Positions 25,811 through 37,568 of a stretch of 64,000 nt of DNA are shown piece by piece. The stretch spans positions 439,586 to 503,585 of the forward strand of contig JXTC01000064.1 of NCBI GenBank assembly GCA_002914845.1, given 5' to 3'. Numbering within the stretch: the stretch's first letter is position 1; each line of letters starts with the position of its first letter. The position numbers were made by a program, and so were the translations under genes. The notes under the pieces are model-generated. The model saw only the letters and a program-made list of their open reading frames with translations, was not told where the DNA came from and searched no databases. Source of the DNA: Trema orientale. Its lineage: Eukaryota > Streptophyta > Magnoliopsida > Rosales > Cannabaceae.

Positions 25811-27296
25811 AATGTAAAAGAATATGTTATATCTCATGTTATATTCTTTAGGTTTCCATTCTTTTGGTTTAATTTCTTATTGCTATTGGACTTTGTATCA
25901 TCATCTCATAATTTTGAGTTGTTTTTTTGTTCTAACTAATAAGAATTGTTTCCTTAAAAGAAAATCAGTCGTAAATTCTCTGGTGAAAATAAATTAAGAG
26001 CAAACCTTAAAAAAAAAGTTTAAGATTTTATTCACGACTCAAACATCGGGTTAGTGGCAGAAAAAGAATTTTATTTAAACTGAAAATTCCTTGATTTATT
26101 ATAAAAATATGTAAAAATTTCAATTTTATAAAATAGTCTATTTTCAGAAAATATTCAAAATTTCAATCGGTAAACCTTTTCTATAATTCGTATACACTAT
26201 TAAACATAAATTGATTAATAATTAGAAAATACAAATCAATTTCAAGTTCATGCATCATCATCCATAGTCAAGTATCGAATATTAATATGGCATATATATA
26301 GAGTTTATAGACATAATTCATGGTAGTATTCCTAGTTAATGCTACCTAATCTACTTAATCCAAAAATAACAACAAACATCAAATTTGAATCAAAGATTCA
26401 ATCATCACCAAGGCAATGAACGACTCTCAAAAGATGGCCTCCTAATCCTCTTGATCACTGAGGTTGCATTGGACACCACCTGAAGAGGAAAGGTAGGGGT
26501 GAGTATACAATGCCCAATAGGTAAACAGTTACCTCATTTGAAAACCTTTTTGTGATAGAGAATTTCCTATATGGTTAGTTTAATCCACACATTAGTAGAC
26601 CATATATATATAACAGTTCTAGAACCAGTAATCTCTATATATATATATGAAAATATAATAATTAAAACTAAACAATTTATCAGCACATTATATAAATCAA
26701 CCCATACCTATGAGCTCATAACCTCTCATTATGAAGACCAGAGTACTGGCACTATATGTGCCATATAACCTGCTTGACATTTAAACCCATACCTAGAGAA
26801 GACACCTATGTATCTCCTACCAAACCTAGATGGGCAACCGAATTTTCTACTCCTGCCAGTATAGAGGGGCAACCAATTTGCCTATTCCTACCAAAATGGG
26901 GAGGTGATAAGAAGAAAATCACGCACGAGTTTACGAACTATGTATCGATTGAAAGACCGCAACGCCATCTGTAAACCCATGATACTAACACGGTACTAAT
27001 GTGTGATCCTATGACATGTGTACTCTGATATGATGTGTCAAAATAACCAATACAAATAAAACTATAATCAACATACTCTGGTTTTTTAAGAAAATAGTTA
27101 TTTTAATTTTCTAGAAAATTGAGCAGCATAATGGCTGTATTTTAACATAGCCAAAAATAACATATACTCAGAAAAGTCTCAGAGTAATACAATATATAAC
27201 ATATAATCAAATTCCATCACATATGTCCAAAATAAATTAATTTCTACAAAAACCACAATATGGAACATAATATAGTTTTTATATAAATTGTTGAGC

Positions 27297-27720
27297 AATC
27301 TTAAGCTCTTGATTTTGAAGTTGACTTTTTGATCAGACTGTTGGATTGTGATTTTAATTTATTTTGAAATATATGCATGAAATAGTGAAGACTGACATAC
27401 ATTTAATTAGGTTTGCTGATGGGCAGGGAAAACGAGATCGAATGGCTTGGATTTTGCTTCGTTTTGCATGCCAGGAGTTAGGTTTCAACCTGAAACTGAA
27501 TTAGTCAAATTATATATCTAACCTAGCTATTTTAGATGCTAGAAATTCAATAGTAATATCCGTTTTTTAGGCTCTATTGAGAAGTTGATTTTTCAAAGCA
27601 AGCAATCAAGGGCTTGGAATTAGTTCGCAACGTTCTAAACAATCGTCCAACAGCACCTCGAGTATCTAATAGTGTCGTATTCATTATTCTAGTAAGGTAG
27701 GGACTCAATTACTCTAGTGG
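27297..27720 (+). repeat. Inverted A segment within solo LTR copy 2
   Basis: Shared phrases with 8270-8695 on the same strand include actttttgatc, gttggattgtg, ttgcatgcca, aattatatatctaa, tgctagaaattca and attctagtaaggtaggga. Since the surrounding LTR is on the minus strand and copies 1 and 3 keep the A and B parts co-oriented, this block was probably inverted in this copy only. Confidence 0.7.
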
Positions 27721-27982
27721 GGCAAAATGGGGTTGAGATACATATACCATTGGATTCCTCGTATCGAGTCGAATCTAACAAGCCTAAGATCACAGCTTGT
27801 AATGGCTAGAATTGGCGCCGATGATGGCAAATAATCACGAAGGAGTTTAACATTTCTCCGGTGAATAGAGCTTTCGGCGGGGCTGAAACTTCGGAGCGAG
27901 CTGTTGGCAGAGCGACGACGGGTGGTGGTAGCAGTTGTCAGAGGCCGGAGGGGCTCCGATCTATTCCGCCTGTGGTTGCTGG

Positions 27983-30554
27983 TGTAATATCAAGTCTACC
28001 CTATAATATGATTTTTGTTTTTCATATGTTTTAAATCTATGCTTATGATAAGTGAAACGGTTATGCACTAACAAAATTTTTATGAATACGGTTGCAGTGG
28101 AATACGCACATGAAAGCCAAGTTGACTACGTGCCTAATGAGAAATAAATTTTCATACATTTGCATTTATTTATGATTGTTATAATAAAATGATTAATTTA
28201 TGTCTATTATTGAGTTAAGTAAATAAGATTCTAATAGTCAAAAAAGAAAAAAAAAAGGAGAAAAGGGAAGTTTCCCACAATTTGATGAAACCTAGTGATA
28301 GGTTAATATGATTAGTTTTTTTTTTTAAAAAAAAAAAAAAAAAAGGGAAGAAGGAAACGTGACGTTTCCATAGGTTATATGTATAGGTTAATAAAAAAAA
28401 AAAGATGATGAATGATTAAATAAAAAATAAAATAAAATAAAATAAAACAAAAAAAAAAAATCCTAAGCCAAAAACCTATATATATGTATATATCTCTTCA
28501 AAATACACTTAAGCCTCCTCTTAAATTTCTCTCTACCTCTCTTTCTCTCTTAGTTGCTGAGTATTTGTGATTTCAAGAGTTTTGCTTTGTTTTCTTCAAT
28601 TTTTAAGAAGAAGGTAAACATTTAAAAACACTCCTTTCTTTGATTTTATTGTTTTTGCTGCTGTTACATCAAAATTCAACCTATGATATCTAGGGTTAGA
28701 AATTTTTATAGAATCTGAAATTTTAACAACTTGTTTATTAATATGTTAGGTTATATTCTAGAAATTTTTATGATCATAGGAATTTATTTGTGTTCGTTAT
28801 TGAATTTCTTATTTATATTGTCATTAACATCAGTGAATCTGACAGATTTAGTATTTCCGTTTGTTAATGTTCAAAACCAATGATATTGACATCTTTTTGA
28901 CTTGAAATTTTTACTGGACGAATATCAATGTGCGATTAGGTTCTCCAAATATTTTCGTGATTTTTAGAAATTTCTAAAATTAAATATGATTTTCGGAATC
29001 TTAATTGTTTTGCTGATTTTAGTGCTGATACAAATCCTGATGTAGAATTTCATGAATTTAAAGTGCTATCTACTGGTCTATTTTGGAATCTATAATTTTT
29101 GTACATGTTTTATATTGTGTTAAAAATACTTCTAAAAAGTTTCAGATTATTTTAATTTAAGAAAAAATCTATAAAATTCTATCATTGTGCACTGGTTTTC
29201 AGTTTAACAGTTTTACTGGGTTACAAGATTTAGATTCAAAATTATAAAAAATATATTAAATATTTTTTATAAATTCTGGTAATTTTTCTGGATCTTTGTT
29301 TATATGTCTTAATAAGCTCTGCAAAGTTGTAGAACAAATAGAATTATATTGTTGAATCTAAAATTATTTAAGCATGTCCAGTTTGCTGAATGTTACAGAT
29401 TTAGTTCATTATGAAAATTATTATGTTATTTTATGTTATAGACATTTTTTAAATATGTGAAATATGTTTCTTAAGAGCAATGATATCATGTGTTAATAGT
29501 TTTAAATATTTTTGCATAAATAATAATAAATAAAAATATAAAGGATAAAGAAGAGGCACGTGGTTTCAACGAGGTTGGTTGTGTGGTATTTCACTACAAA
29601 GTTTTTCTAAGGACTTGAGGTAAGTAAATGTCACCCTATGTGTTTATGTGTAAATTTATGTCTATTATGTGATGTTTTGATGATCAATATGGTATGTTAT
29701 TATATGCTATGCTATTTTAGTTTGCATATTAAGTATGACATGAGTATGCACAAGTATTGCATAAATTGCACAAGAGACTATGATTTTCAAGGAATGATTT
29801 CTAAAGCACTATGCAACCAGATTTTGTTCAAAGAAGAATATTTTTATTTAAGTGTGTGTTAAGTTCTTGAAAGGAGTATGAGCACCTGACTGAATGACCT
29901 ACAGTCACCATGTTAAGAACGAATGTTTAAACTGCGATGCTAGCCATTGTAGTATGATAGCTATATGGGATCCGAATAGCTACAAGGTTATATGCTTGTC
30001 ATGACACCATGTTTATGGCTCATCACTTCTGATAGACTTGGCATTACACTATGTTGAGCTCAAATATGAAAGTTTTATGAAATGATAATGTTTATGATTA
30101 AGATGTTTTTCAAAAGAGGGGTTGCATTGTTATGATTCTTAAAATGCATTATTCATAAAACACGACATTCATTGCATGCATGAGATTTACTTACTGGGCG
30201 CAAGCTCATCCTATTCTTTTAAAATTTTCAGATGAGCAATAGATTATTGGAGGTTGGCTGGCGGCAGCGGTGGAGTCCCAAATGGCACTAGGACTTTTTT
30301 TTAATCGACTTTAAGTTTTGTTTTCTTGTGTTTGGCTTTTGGATTAAAAATTTAGTATTTTTATTTCATAGATTATTTGAGTATTAGGTTTTGTTTCCAG
30401 ATGTTTTAATGAGAGGTTATTTTTCAGTTTAAATATTCTTTTAGTTTCTAAAAAAAAAATTATGACCGGATTTTTTCCTTTTTATGATATAAGATGAGTA
30501 TAGAAATTTAACATTTTCTAACTTAGGTGTATACCTAAGTTAGGGGGTGTTACA
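27983..30554 (+). mobile_element. Nested solo LTR, family B (probable Ty3/gypsy)
   Basis: It starts tgtaatatc and ends gggtgttaca, the typical plant gypsy LTR ends, with a perfect 5-bp duplication gctgg at 27978-27982 and 30555-30559. The 2572-bp interval has no gag-pol, primer-binding site or internal LTR pair. A TATA-like tract (ctatatatatgtatata, about 28476-28492) followed by a C/T-rich stretch may be the LTR promoter. A 74-codon open frame at 29638 has no recognisable similarity. Confidence 0.85.
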
Positions 30555-30832
30555 GCTGGTGTTCGTCTAAGAGAGAAAAAGAGGGACACGAGAGAGACGG
30601 GAGAGTTAGAGGGAGTTTAGAGTGAGAGGGCCAAGTGGTCCTCTCTTAATGGGCTATGCAAATTTCTAAAAATTGACTTTAATCCCCTTTTTTAAAATCT
30701 TTTTATTTTAGTCTCTCAAAATAATTTCAATTTAATCCTTTTTCACAAACTTTCGTAATTAAATCCCTTCCTTATTTAATCCAAAAATTGGCCAAATTAC
30801 CCTTTTACCCTTGAAAAATCTGAATTTTTATA

Positions 30833-32205
30833 ATTTCTGCACAATTAGTTGTTTTATTTTCAAGTTTTAAAGCTTAAATTATCACATAAGCTTGTATAGT
30901 ATTAAGTTTCTCCTCGACTGAAATTAAGAAGTTTGACAATTTTTCGTTGGGTCTTTGGTTTGGTTGGAAAGTGGATTATAAAATAGGTGGCTCTATTGTC
31001 AACTCTATTTTTTCTCGTCCCACTATTTTTTAAGGAGACCTCTCATAATATTTTTAAATTTTTAAATTTTCTTTACTCACCACCTAACTACTTTCATTAA
31101 TTCCAAAATTGCCTATTATGAAAAATTTGAAAAAATTTCTTTACCCACCCATCTAATAATTTCTTTCAATTTAAAAACTCTGCTATTTTTCCTTCTTCTT
31201 TGTTTTTTATCGTCTTTATCTTCACTAATGTATATGAAATTTTATAAAATTAAATTTGACAAGGGACATTAAGATTGGAAGAATGTAATAGATGTAAATA
31301 ATATATATATATATGTATGAACATTTGGAATTACGTAAGCCTTTTATAATCGATCGCCACAACATAGGTAATCATACTCTAGTAACTAATGGGAAGAACA
31401 AACCCAAATAGGCACAAAGACTCATAAAACAAAAGGGGAAAATACAAAACAAAAGATAAATGTTAATTTTTTTTCCTAAAAAAAAAAAAAACAAACGTTT
31501 GGGTGGTCTTCCTAATATCCAATACAATTCAATAATTCATAAATAGATCATCAAGATGTGATTTCCTTTCTAAATCCATAAATCCCCACCTTCTAATTAA
31601 ACCCTCATAAAGTTTTGAAATTTCTTTTCACATATCTTTTTATTTTTTATTATGTACAAAAGTACCCAATGGTAATACTTAAAACTAAAATTATTTTCAC
31701 ACCATCCTAATAATTTTCTATCTATTACAATATATTTAAGAACCCAATTTTTTTCTTTTTTGTCTTGTTCTCTATTTATATTATATTATTTTTTTAGGAT
31801 ATTTAGGAAGTCATAGAGTGGGAATTCATGGTAGGAATAAAGATTATAATTTTACCGTAAATGATCATAAGGAGTCCAAGATGAAATTTATTTATACATA
31901 GAGGATTAAATTCTTTATGAGATAACTGAACTAACGAAATTTGCTACAAAGAGAAAGAATGCCCAAAAAAAAAATGAAAAAAAGAAATAATTTATCTTTA
32001 AAAAATATATACATCGTACATTTTCTATTAAATATGTATATGAATTATCTTTTTTTTTTTAATATATATTATGTATATTTGATCAAGAAATCATGTATAT
32101 TATATTATTTATTCTTTAAAAGGATAGCTATACAATTAAAAAATTACATATATTTTATATGAATTATCTTAACCATAAAGATATTTATGATTTAAAAATA
32201 TATTT
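30833..32205. other. Gene-free AT-rich stretch
   Basis: The first about 140 bp (30833-30975) resembles 24605-24745 downstream of the SEO gene and appears to be the far end of the duplicated flank cut by the solo LTR. The remainder is AT-rich, with poly-A near 31478 and (TA)n near 31303, and shows no gene. Confidence 0.5.
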
Positions 32206-33330
32206 ATGAATGAAGTTAAAGGTAGACAAAAAAAAAAAAAAATCAATCTCTTAGGATTGCGATGTTTTTCATTACAATCAAAATTATTGCCTAAAACAAA
32301 TTGTAATGTTTTACAGTGTGGTCTTTATTGGCCCACTTTGTTCAAAGCTACTAACACTTTTTGTCGTTCTTGTGAAAGATGCCAAAGACTAGGTGCATTG
32401 ACCCATCACATGATGCCCCTTAACCCTATTCTTATCATTGAGATATTCGATTGTTGGGGTATTGATTTTTTGGGTCTTTTTTCAACTTCTTTTGGTTATC
32501 TTTACATTCTTCTTACTATTGAATATGTATCTAAATGGGTCGAGGTTGTGCCATATCGTACCAACGATAACATTATTGTGGTTAAATTTCTGAAAGAAAA
32601 TGTGTTATCTAAGTATAGCACGCCACGTGTCATCATTAGTGATCAAGGGACACATTGTTGTAACTGTTCTTTTGAGGCTTTGATGTGCAGGTGTAGTGTT
32701 CTTCACAAGGTTTCAATTGCCTACCATCCACAAACCAATGGGCAAGTTGAGCTAGCCAATCGGGAGATATAGCAAATTTTAGAGAAGATAGTCAACCCTA
32801 ACTGTAAAGATTGGTCATTATGCGTTTCTGATGCACTTTGGGTATATTACACTGCTTACAAGACCACTCTTGGGATGTCTCCTTACCAACTTGTCTATGG
32901 GAAGGTGTGTTTCCTATCTGTTGAGCTCGAGCATAGAACTTATTGGGCTGTTAAGGTCCTTAACTTTGATTTGAATGGTGCAAATCTTAATAGGAAATTA
33001 CAGTTGTTAGAAATCGAAGAATTGAGGAATGACGCATATGACAACTCCAGGATCTATAAGGCAAAGTTGAAAGCAACTCATCACAAACAGATCCTGAGGA
33101 AAAATTTGAGCCAAACCAAGGGGTGCATCTTTATGACTCCTGATTACATCTCTATCCTGGAAAGCTGAGATCGAGATGGACTGGTCCATATGTGGTGAAA
33201 CGTATTTTTTCCAACAGTGCTGTTGAAGTTCAAGACCCAATCGATGGAAGAATTTTCAAAATAAATGGGCAGCGGTTGAAAAATTTTGTGGAAAAGTTAA
33301 TCAAACTGAGGAGATCACTTTGGTGGCTCT
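32206..33330 (+). pseudogene. Athila/Tat-type Ty3/gypsy integrase relic
   Basis: The 3' part of a gypsy pol gene is visible. A zinc-binding segment (GLYWPTLFKATNTFC, CERCQRLG) is followed by the integrase core with its acidic triad in GIDFLG, IISDQGTH and HPQTNGQVELANREI. The tail includes DALWVYYTAYKTTLGMSPY and ELEHRTYWAVK, then GKLRSRWTGPYVV in another frame. A stop at 32770-32772, a frameshift near 33105 and a stop at 33141-33143 inactivate it. No reverse transcriptase, protease or gag precedes it, so the element is truncated on the left. Confidence 0.9.
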
Positions 33331-34690
33331 TGTCTATAAAAACTAATCAGGTTTTATCTTTCTATATCATAGTTTCTTTCTCTTGATTATTTGATTATTT
33401 TTAGTTATTTTGTTTTCTTTAATGTGTTTTATCTTTTTTTCAAGCTTGCACATTACAAAGCCTAGACTTAATATAGACATTTTGTCACTTAGGTGTTCTC
33501 TATCCTTTGCTCTTTTCTTTTTGTGATAGTGAGGATACTATCTAATTTAGGTTGGGGTTGATAGTATATTTATGCACATTATTTTTGCATATATCTCTTA
33601 CGCATGTTAAAAAAACAAAAAAATTATTGAATATATTTTAGTAATTCTTGTGTAAACTAGCCTATATTACAAAAATAAATCAATTTGAACTGAAATTTCT
33701 ACATTATTTTTTGGGTATGATTTCAGAATATTTGGTTTGAGTCACTTTTACTATCTTGATTGTTAGAAAATAGCTCTTGAAATATTTTGTGCACATTTCT
33801 AAGCCTTGTGGTAATATTGATGTTTAATGTATAAAGCTAAGAAAATTGCCAAGTTTAAGCGTAAATTTTTCTAATCTCATACATCTTTTATGATGAGTGG
33901 AGAGATTGAGAAAAAAACTTATGAAATTTTATTGATCTTTTAAACTAGTTAAATACTCTTTAGAATACCATTAGTTGCTTTGGGGAATGATTTGAAGATA
34001 TGCTAATATGATGATATTGGTCAAAACAAGAGATAGTTTTGTATTGTTATGAGCTTTAGAATTCATGTTTATTCTCAGACCTGTGAGAAATTTTTAATGA
34101 GAGATTCATTAAGTTATATTCATCTATAATTTGAAAAAAAAGAGAGAGTAAAAGTTTAAAAAAAAAAAAGAGGATAAAAAAATAACGTCAATTCAATTTA
34201 AAAAGTCTTCTATCATTTTAGAAGACAATTTTTTTAGTTGTCAAGAAATAATTTCTCTCACCAGACTCTATTTTATTATTCTCATATTGACCATTGAAAT
34301 TCTGAAGCGAATTTGTGATATGAATGTTTGATTTCTAAACAATTAATTTTCCTATCAATTGATCAATATTTGTTTACAAGTTGTCCTAAAATATTGCCTA
34401 TTTTATTTGAGTGACTCTCTGTTTTCCAACTCCATGATTGAATCTCTTGCATTTAAAATTGATATCTTTTCCCGTGAGGTTATGGAGTTAAGGCTTTTAC
34501 CTTGGAAAATTTTTAAAATTATATGTATTATAGTCTGTGGTAAGAAGGTTTTGACTTAGTACGCACACACAATTTTGAGAGTTATTATCGACATGATCTT
34601 GATAGCATATGTGATATGTTACAGACTTTTAGTTTGAAATGCCTATATAACTTTCTTAATTTTTCTTTTCAGACATGTTTACTATATTTT
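33331..34690 (+). mobile_element. 3' non-coding remnant of the Athila/Tat element
   Basis: Downstream of the integrase, gtgaggatactatctaattt followed by aggttggggttgatag (33529-33563) recalls the conserved post-pol purine-rich stretch of Athila-type elements. The following kilobase is AT-rich and non-coding, as in their long 3' spacer. No LTR end was located. Confidence 0.5.
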
Positions 34691-34714
34691 GTTCATTGTT
34701 TACGCTTGAATTAC

Positions 34715-34960
34715 TAGGTACTAGTTACTAGTTACTAGTTACTAGTTATATACCAGTTATAAATACCTTTAGTTATTAGTTACCAGTTCTGGAAACTAGT
34801 TACCAAAAGTTACTATTTTAAAAAATGGTATCTTTCTAAATAGTTTTAAAAAATGGTATTTATCTAATACAAACTTTATTGCATCTTAAAAAAAACTTAA
34901 ACCATCGTATTTTTCAATTTTTTTTTTCAAAATTACTGTATAATGTCTAATTTCCCCATT
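34715..34960. repeat. ACTAGT-rich dispersed repeat, copy 1
   Basis: Short tandem units of actagtt/accagtt are followed by aaatggtatctttctaaata-type blocks. It matches the reverse complement of about 55020-55290, for example ataaatacctttagttattag against ataaatacgtttagttactag. Non-coding; class unknown. Confidence 0.6.
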
Positions 34961-35428
34961 TTTATATGGATTATTCCAAATGGCTTGGACTTGATACTTA
35001 TTCAGATCTCCTTTTGGTTCTTCTGGGCCTCAGCCCTTATTGCCTAAATACAATACAATGAAGCAGTATTTTTTTTTTTTTTAAATACCATGTGTAACAT
35101 TAATTACGATATAATACCACAAAAAGCTTCATAATATTGATAAATCCCATCAATTATCTCATGTACAAAATGTATTTTTATATACTAATCACAATCCCCA
35201 ACTAGTTTCTTATCACATCTCTCTTGTATCTATATTTTCTTTTCTCAATGATATGCTTATCTATAAATAACTGAATCTGTTTTAAGCGTTTTGAGTGGCG
35301 GCTTAGAAATAACTGACAATTGTTTTTTCACACGAGATTAATATGTTTTAGTAGAAAATATTTTTAATTTGTTCTTATATATTTAGAAACTAATAAAAGA
35401 CCAAACAATCTAATGTAAAAGTTAGAAA
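34961..35428. other. Gene-free AT-rich stretch
   Basis: Contains poly-T at about 35069-35083. No gene, RNA or clear repeat is recognised. Confidence 0.4.
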
Positions 35429-35437
35429 AATAATTAA

Positions 35438-35792
35438 AAAATAATTGTAAAAAAATACTCTCATGTTTGAATGTTCTACAATTTAAACCCTGAAATTTAG
35501 ATTCCGCAAAATAATACCCTGAGATTACGAATTTCTGAAAATTAATACCCTGTGTTAATTTTTAACTGATATAATACAATAATATGCTCAAAATTAAGAT
35601 GAATAATATGGATTAATCTAGTTTTAATTGAGGATATTATTATTTTTTTGTTTTTAAAATTGGTCAAAAAATCTGTCCAGGGTATTAATTTTCAGAAATT
35701 CTTAATCTCATGGTATTATTTTGCAGATTCTAAACTTCAGAGTTTAAATTGCAGAACACCTAAATATGAGGGTATTTTTTTGCAGTTATCCC
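35438..35792. mobile_element. Mutator-like MITE with long TIRs
   Basis: The two ends pair over about 125 bp, for example ccgcaaaataataccctgag against ctgcaaaataataccatgag and gaatttctgaaaattaatac on both sides. A perfect 9-bp duplication aataattaa flanks the element (35429-35437, 35793-35801), the length typical of Mutator-like elements. The 355-bp element has no coding capacity. Confidence 0.92.
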
Positions 35793-35801
35793 AATAATTA
35801 A

Positions 35802-37568
35802 TTGGTATAAAAAAAGAGAGAGTATTTAGGGCAAAGTGAAATATGGACTGGAATGTAATGGGCATTCACCCAATTTAGTTTAGTAAAAGCCTTTCATGTA
35901 TTTAGTCTTATCATTACAATTGTAATGGGCTTTGAGATTCTTAAAACCAAAGCAAACAAGAGAATGGGCCTAGTAAAGGAATGGCCATTACATTACAAAG
36001 CTCGTTACAACCAACCAAACACCACCTAATATCTGCTTCCATCCGTACTTGATTACTCTGTAAAGACTTGGTTGATATGGATGGATATACTTTGTCTTGT
36101 TCCTATTATCACTGTGTGTAACGTTTTCAGCATTTTAGTCTCCCAGATTTTTTTCGTCAGAAAATATTTGTTGGGGTGCAGTTGATTGTTGTGATCTAAC
36201 GGTATGAATTTTTAGTCTTGTGCACAAAATGAAATTTTTGCTTCATGACATGCTGCTGTATGGAGTCACCGAAGTGCTGATGTGAACTAGTATCTGTTAT
36301 AGTGCTATTAATGTGGAAAATCATTTTTAATTCTAATGAACCTTACTTGGTACGTATTTTCGCTAAATGTAAATGTTTGTTTGCTGACTACGTTTTCAGT
36401 TTTAGAGAATAATATCGGTTGATCCATTAAAACTCTTTCTACTTTTTAACTGAATAGTCTCCCTGTCTCTCTATTTGTTACTGTTATGAAAGATTTCTTT
36501 TTCCTCTTTATAGTTTCGAAGAGACATTTACTCTGTTTCTTGCTTAAATAAAGAGCTCTGGCTTAGCTAAGACGTTTAATTTGAAAGATGATTGAATTAC
36601 CAATTTACCATTATTGAAGTTAGTTTAGAAATTGTCAAGACTGGCCAATGATCATTATTTGAATTCCATTCTTTAATAGTGAGCACTTTGCTAGGTTGGA
36701 TATTAGCCAATATTTTTTGTCAATTAATTATAGTGGCACTTTGCCAAATTTTGGTGTTTTTATGGCCTCGTACATATTGGTGTGCCAATTTGGTGTTAGC
36801 TCTCCTGACATCCAGAATCTACCTATTGCAGGCTGTGAAGCCTTTTATGCAGGCAGAGTCGGTAAAGAAACACTTCTCTGTCCAAGGTCGGTTAATGACG
36901 AGTCATTAAATAATAGGATCGACAGACAATTTGGACAGAGATCCTAATCCAAGCAAAACAGGCAAAACGAACAAGTTCTAGCAACATGTGGCAGTATTTA
37001 ATTACGACGAAATTATGAAACATGTAAAAGGAAAATTTTAGTACTGTGATTGTCATGTAATAGGTATCTATATGTGTTTGGTGACATATATATATATATA
37101 TACACATATATCAAAATCCTAAATAGGAATGGTCATTTACAAACTCAATACGAGTACTATTTGGATCTCAATTTTATGTCCCTTCCCCAAAAGTAGTTTA
37201 AGGTCCCAAAAAAAAGAAAAAAAACATTCACACAAACAGCAAGCATAAAAACTACTTTCACTGTCAGGATGAAAACCAGCAGTACGTAGAAGCGTACATA
37301 CAAATATAAACATATAGATATAATAGGATCTACAAATTAAAAAGCTGCAACTTAAAAGAGGTTTTAAATATGGGTACTTTAACCACCCACCTCCTACCCC
37401 AGAAGTTGGCTCGTAGAACAGTGTACTGAATTCCAGCGTTGATAATTGGTTAAGAAGTGAATAGCAACCGTCAGAGCAGCCCCATGAGCAACAATCCTAA
37501 CTCACACCTTATCTACAAAATCTTTCGTTCCTTTTTATATTCTTCGAATAGTTTTGATCTTCAGCTAG
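35802..37568. other. Gene-free region next to the first CNL, with CNL-flank-like sequence
   Basis: About 36290-36690 holds short blocks resembling the region after the CNL pseudogene, such as ctaatgaacctta and agact...aatgatc...ttccattcttt (compare 58905-58930 and 59275-59312). This may be a trace of a lost CNL 3' end, but the match is patchy. A (TA)n run lies near 37086-37101. No gene is seen. Confidence 0.4.

Larger units (their letters stand above)
26030..30832 (-). mobile_element. Solo LTR, family A copy 2, with nested LTR and inverted block
   Basis: On the minus strand it starts tataaaaattc (30832), like copy 1, and ends gtcgtgaat (26030). Flanking 5-mers atttt (26025-26029) and atttc (30833-30837) differ at one base. 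Without the nested insertion it is 2226 bp, against 2230 bp for copy 1. About 26460-27200 matches the reversed B segment of copy 1 (8870-9480). The block 27297-27720 matches 8270-8695 but lies in the opposite orientation to its own flanks. It interrupts the duplicated SEO 3' flank. No retroelement coding remains. Confidence 0.75.

Noticed and set aside
36679..36947. Two overlapping 76-83 codon open frames
   Set aside because: No recognisable similarity, no splice context and overlapping frames on the same strand; probably chance.
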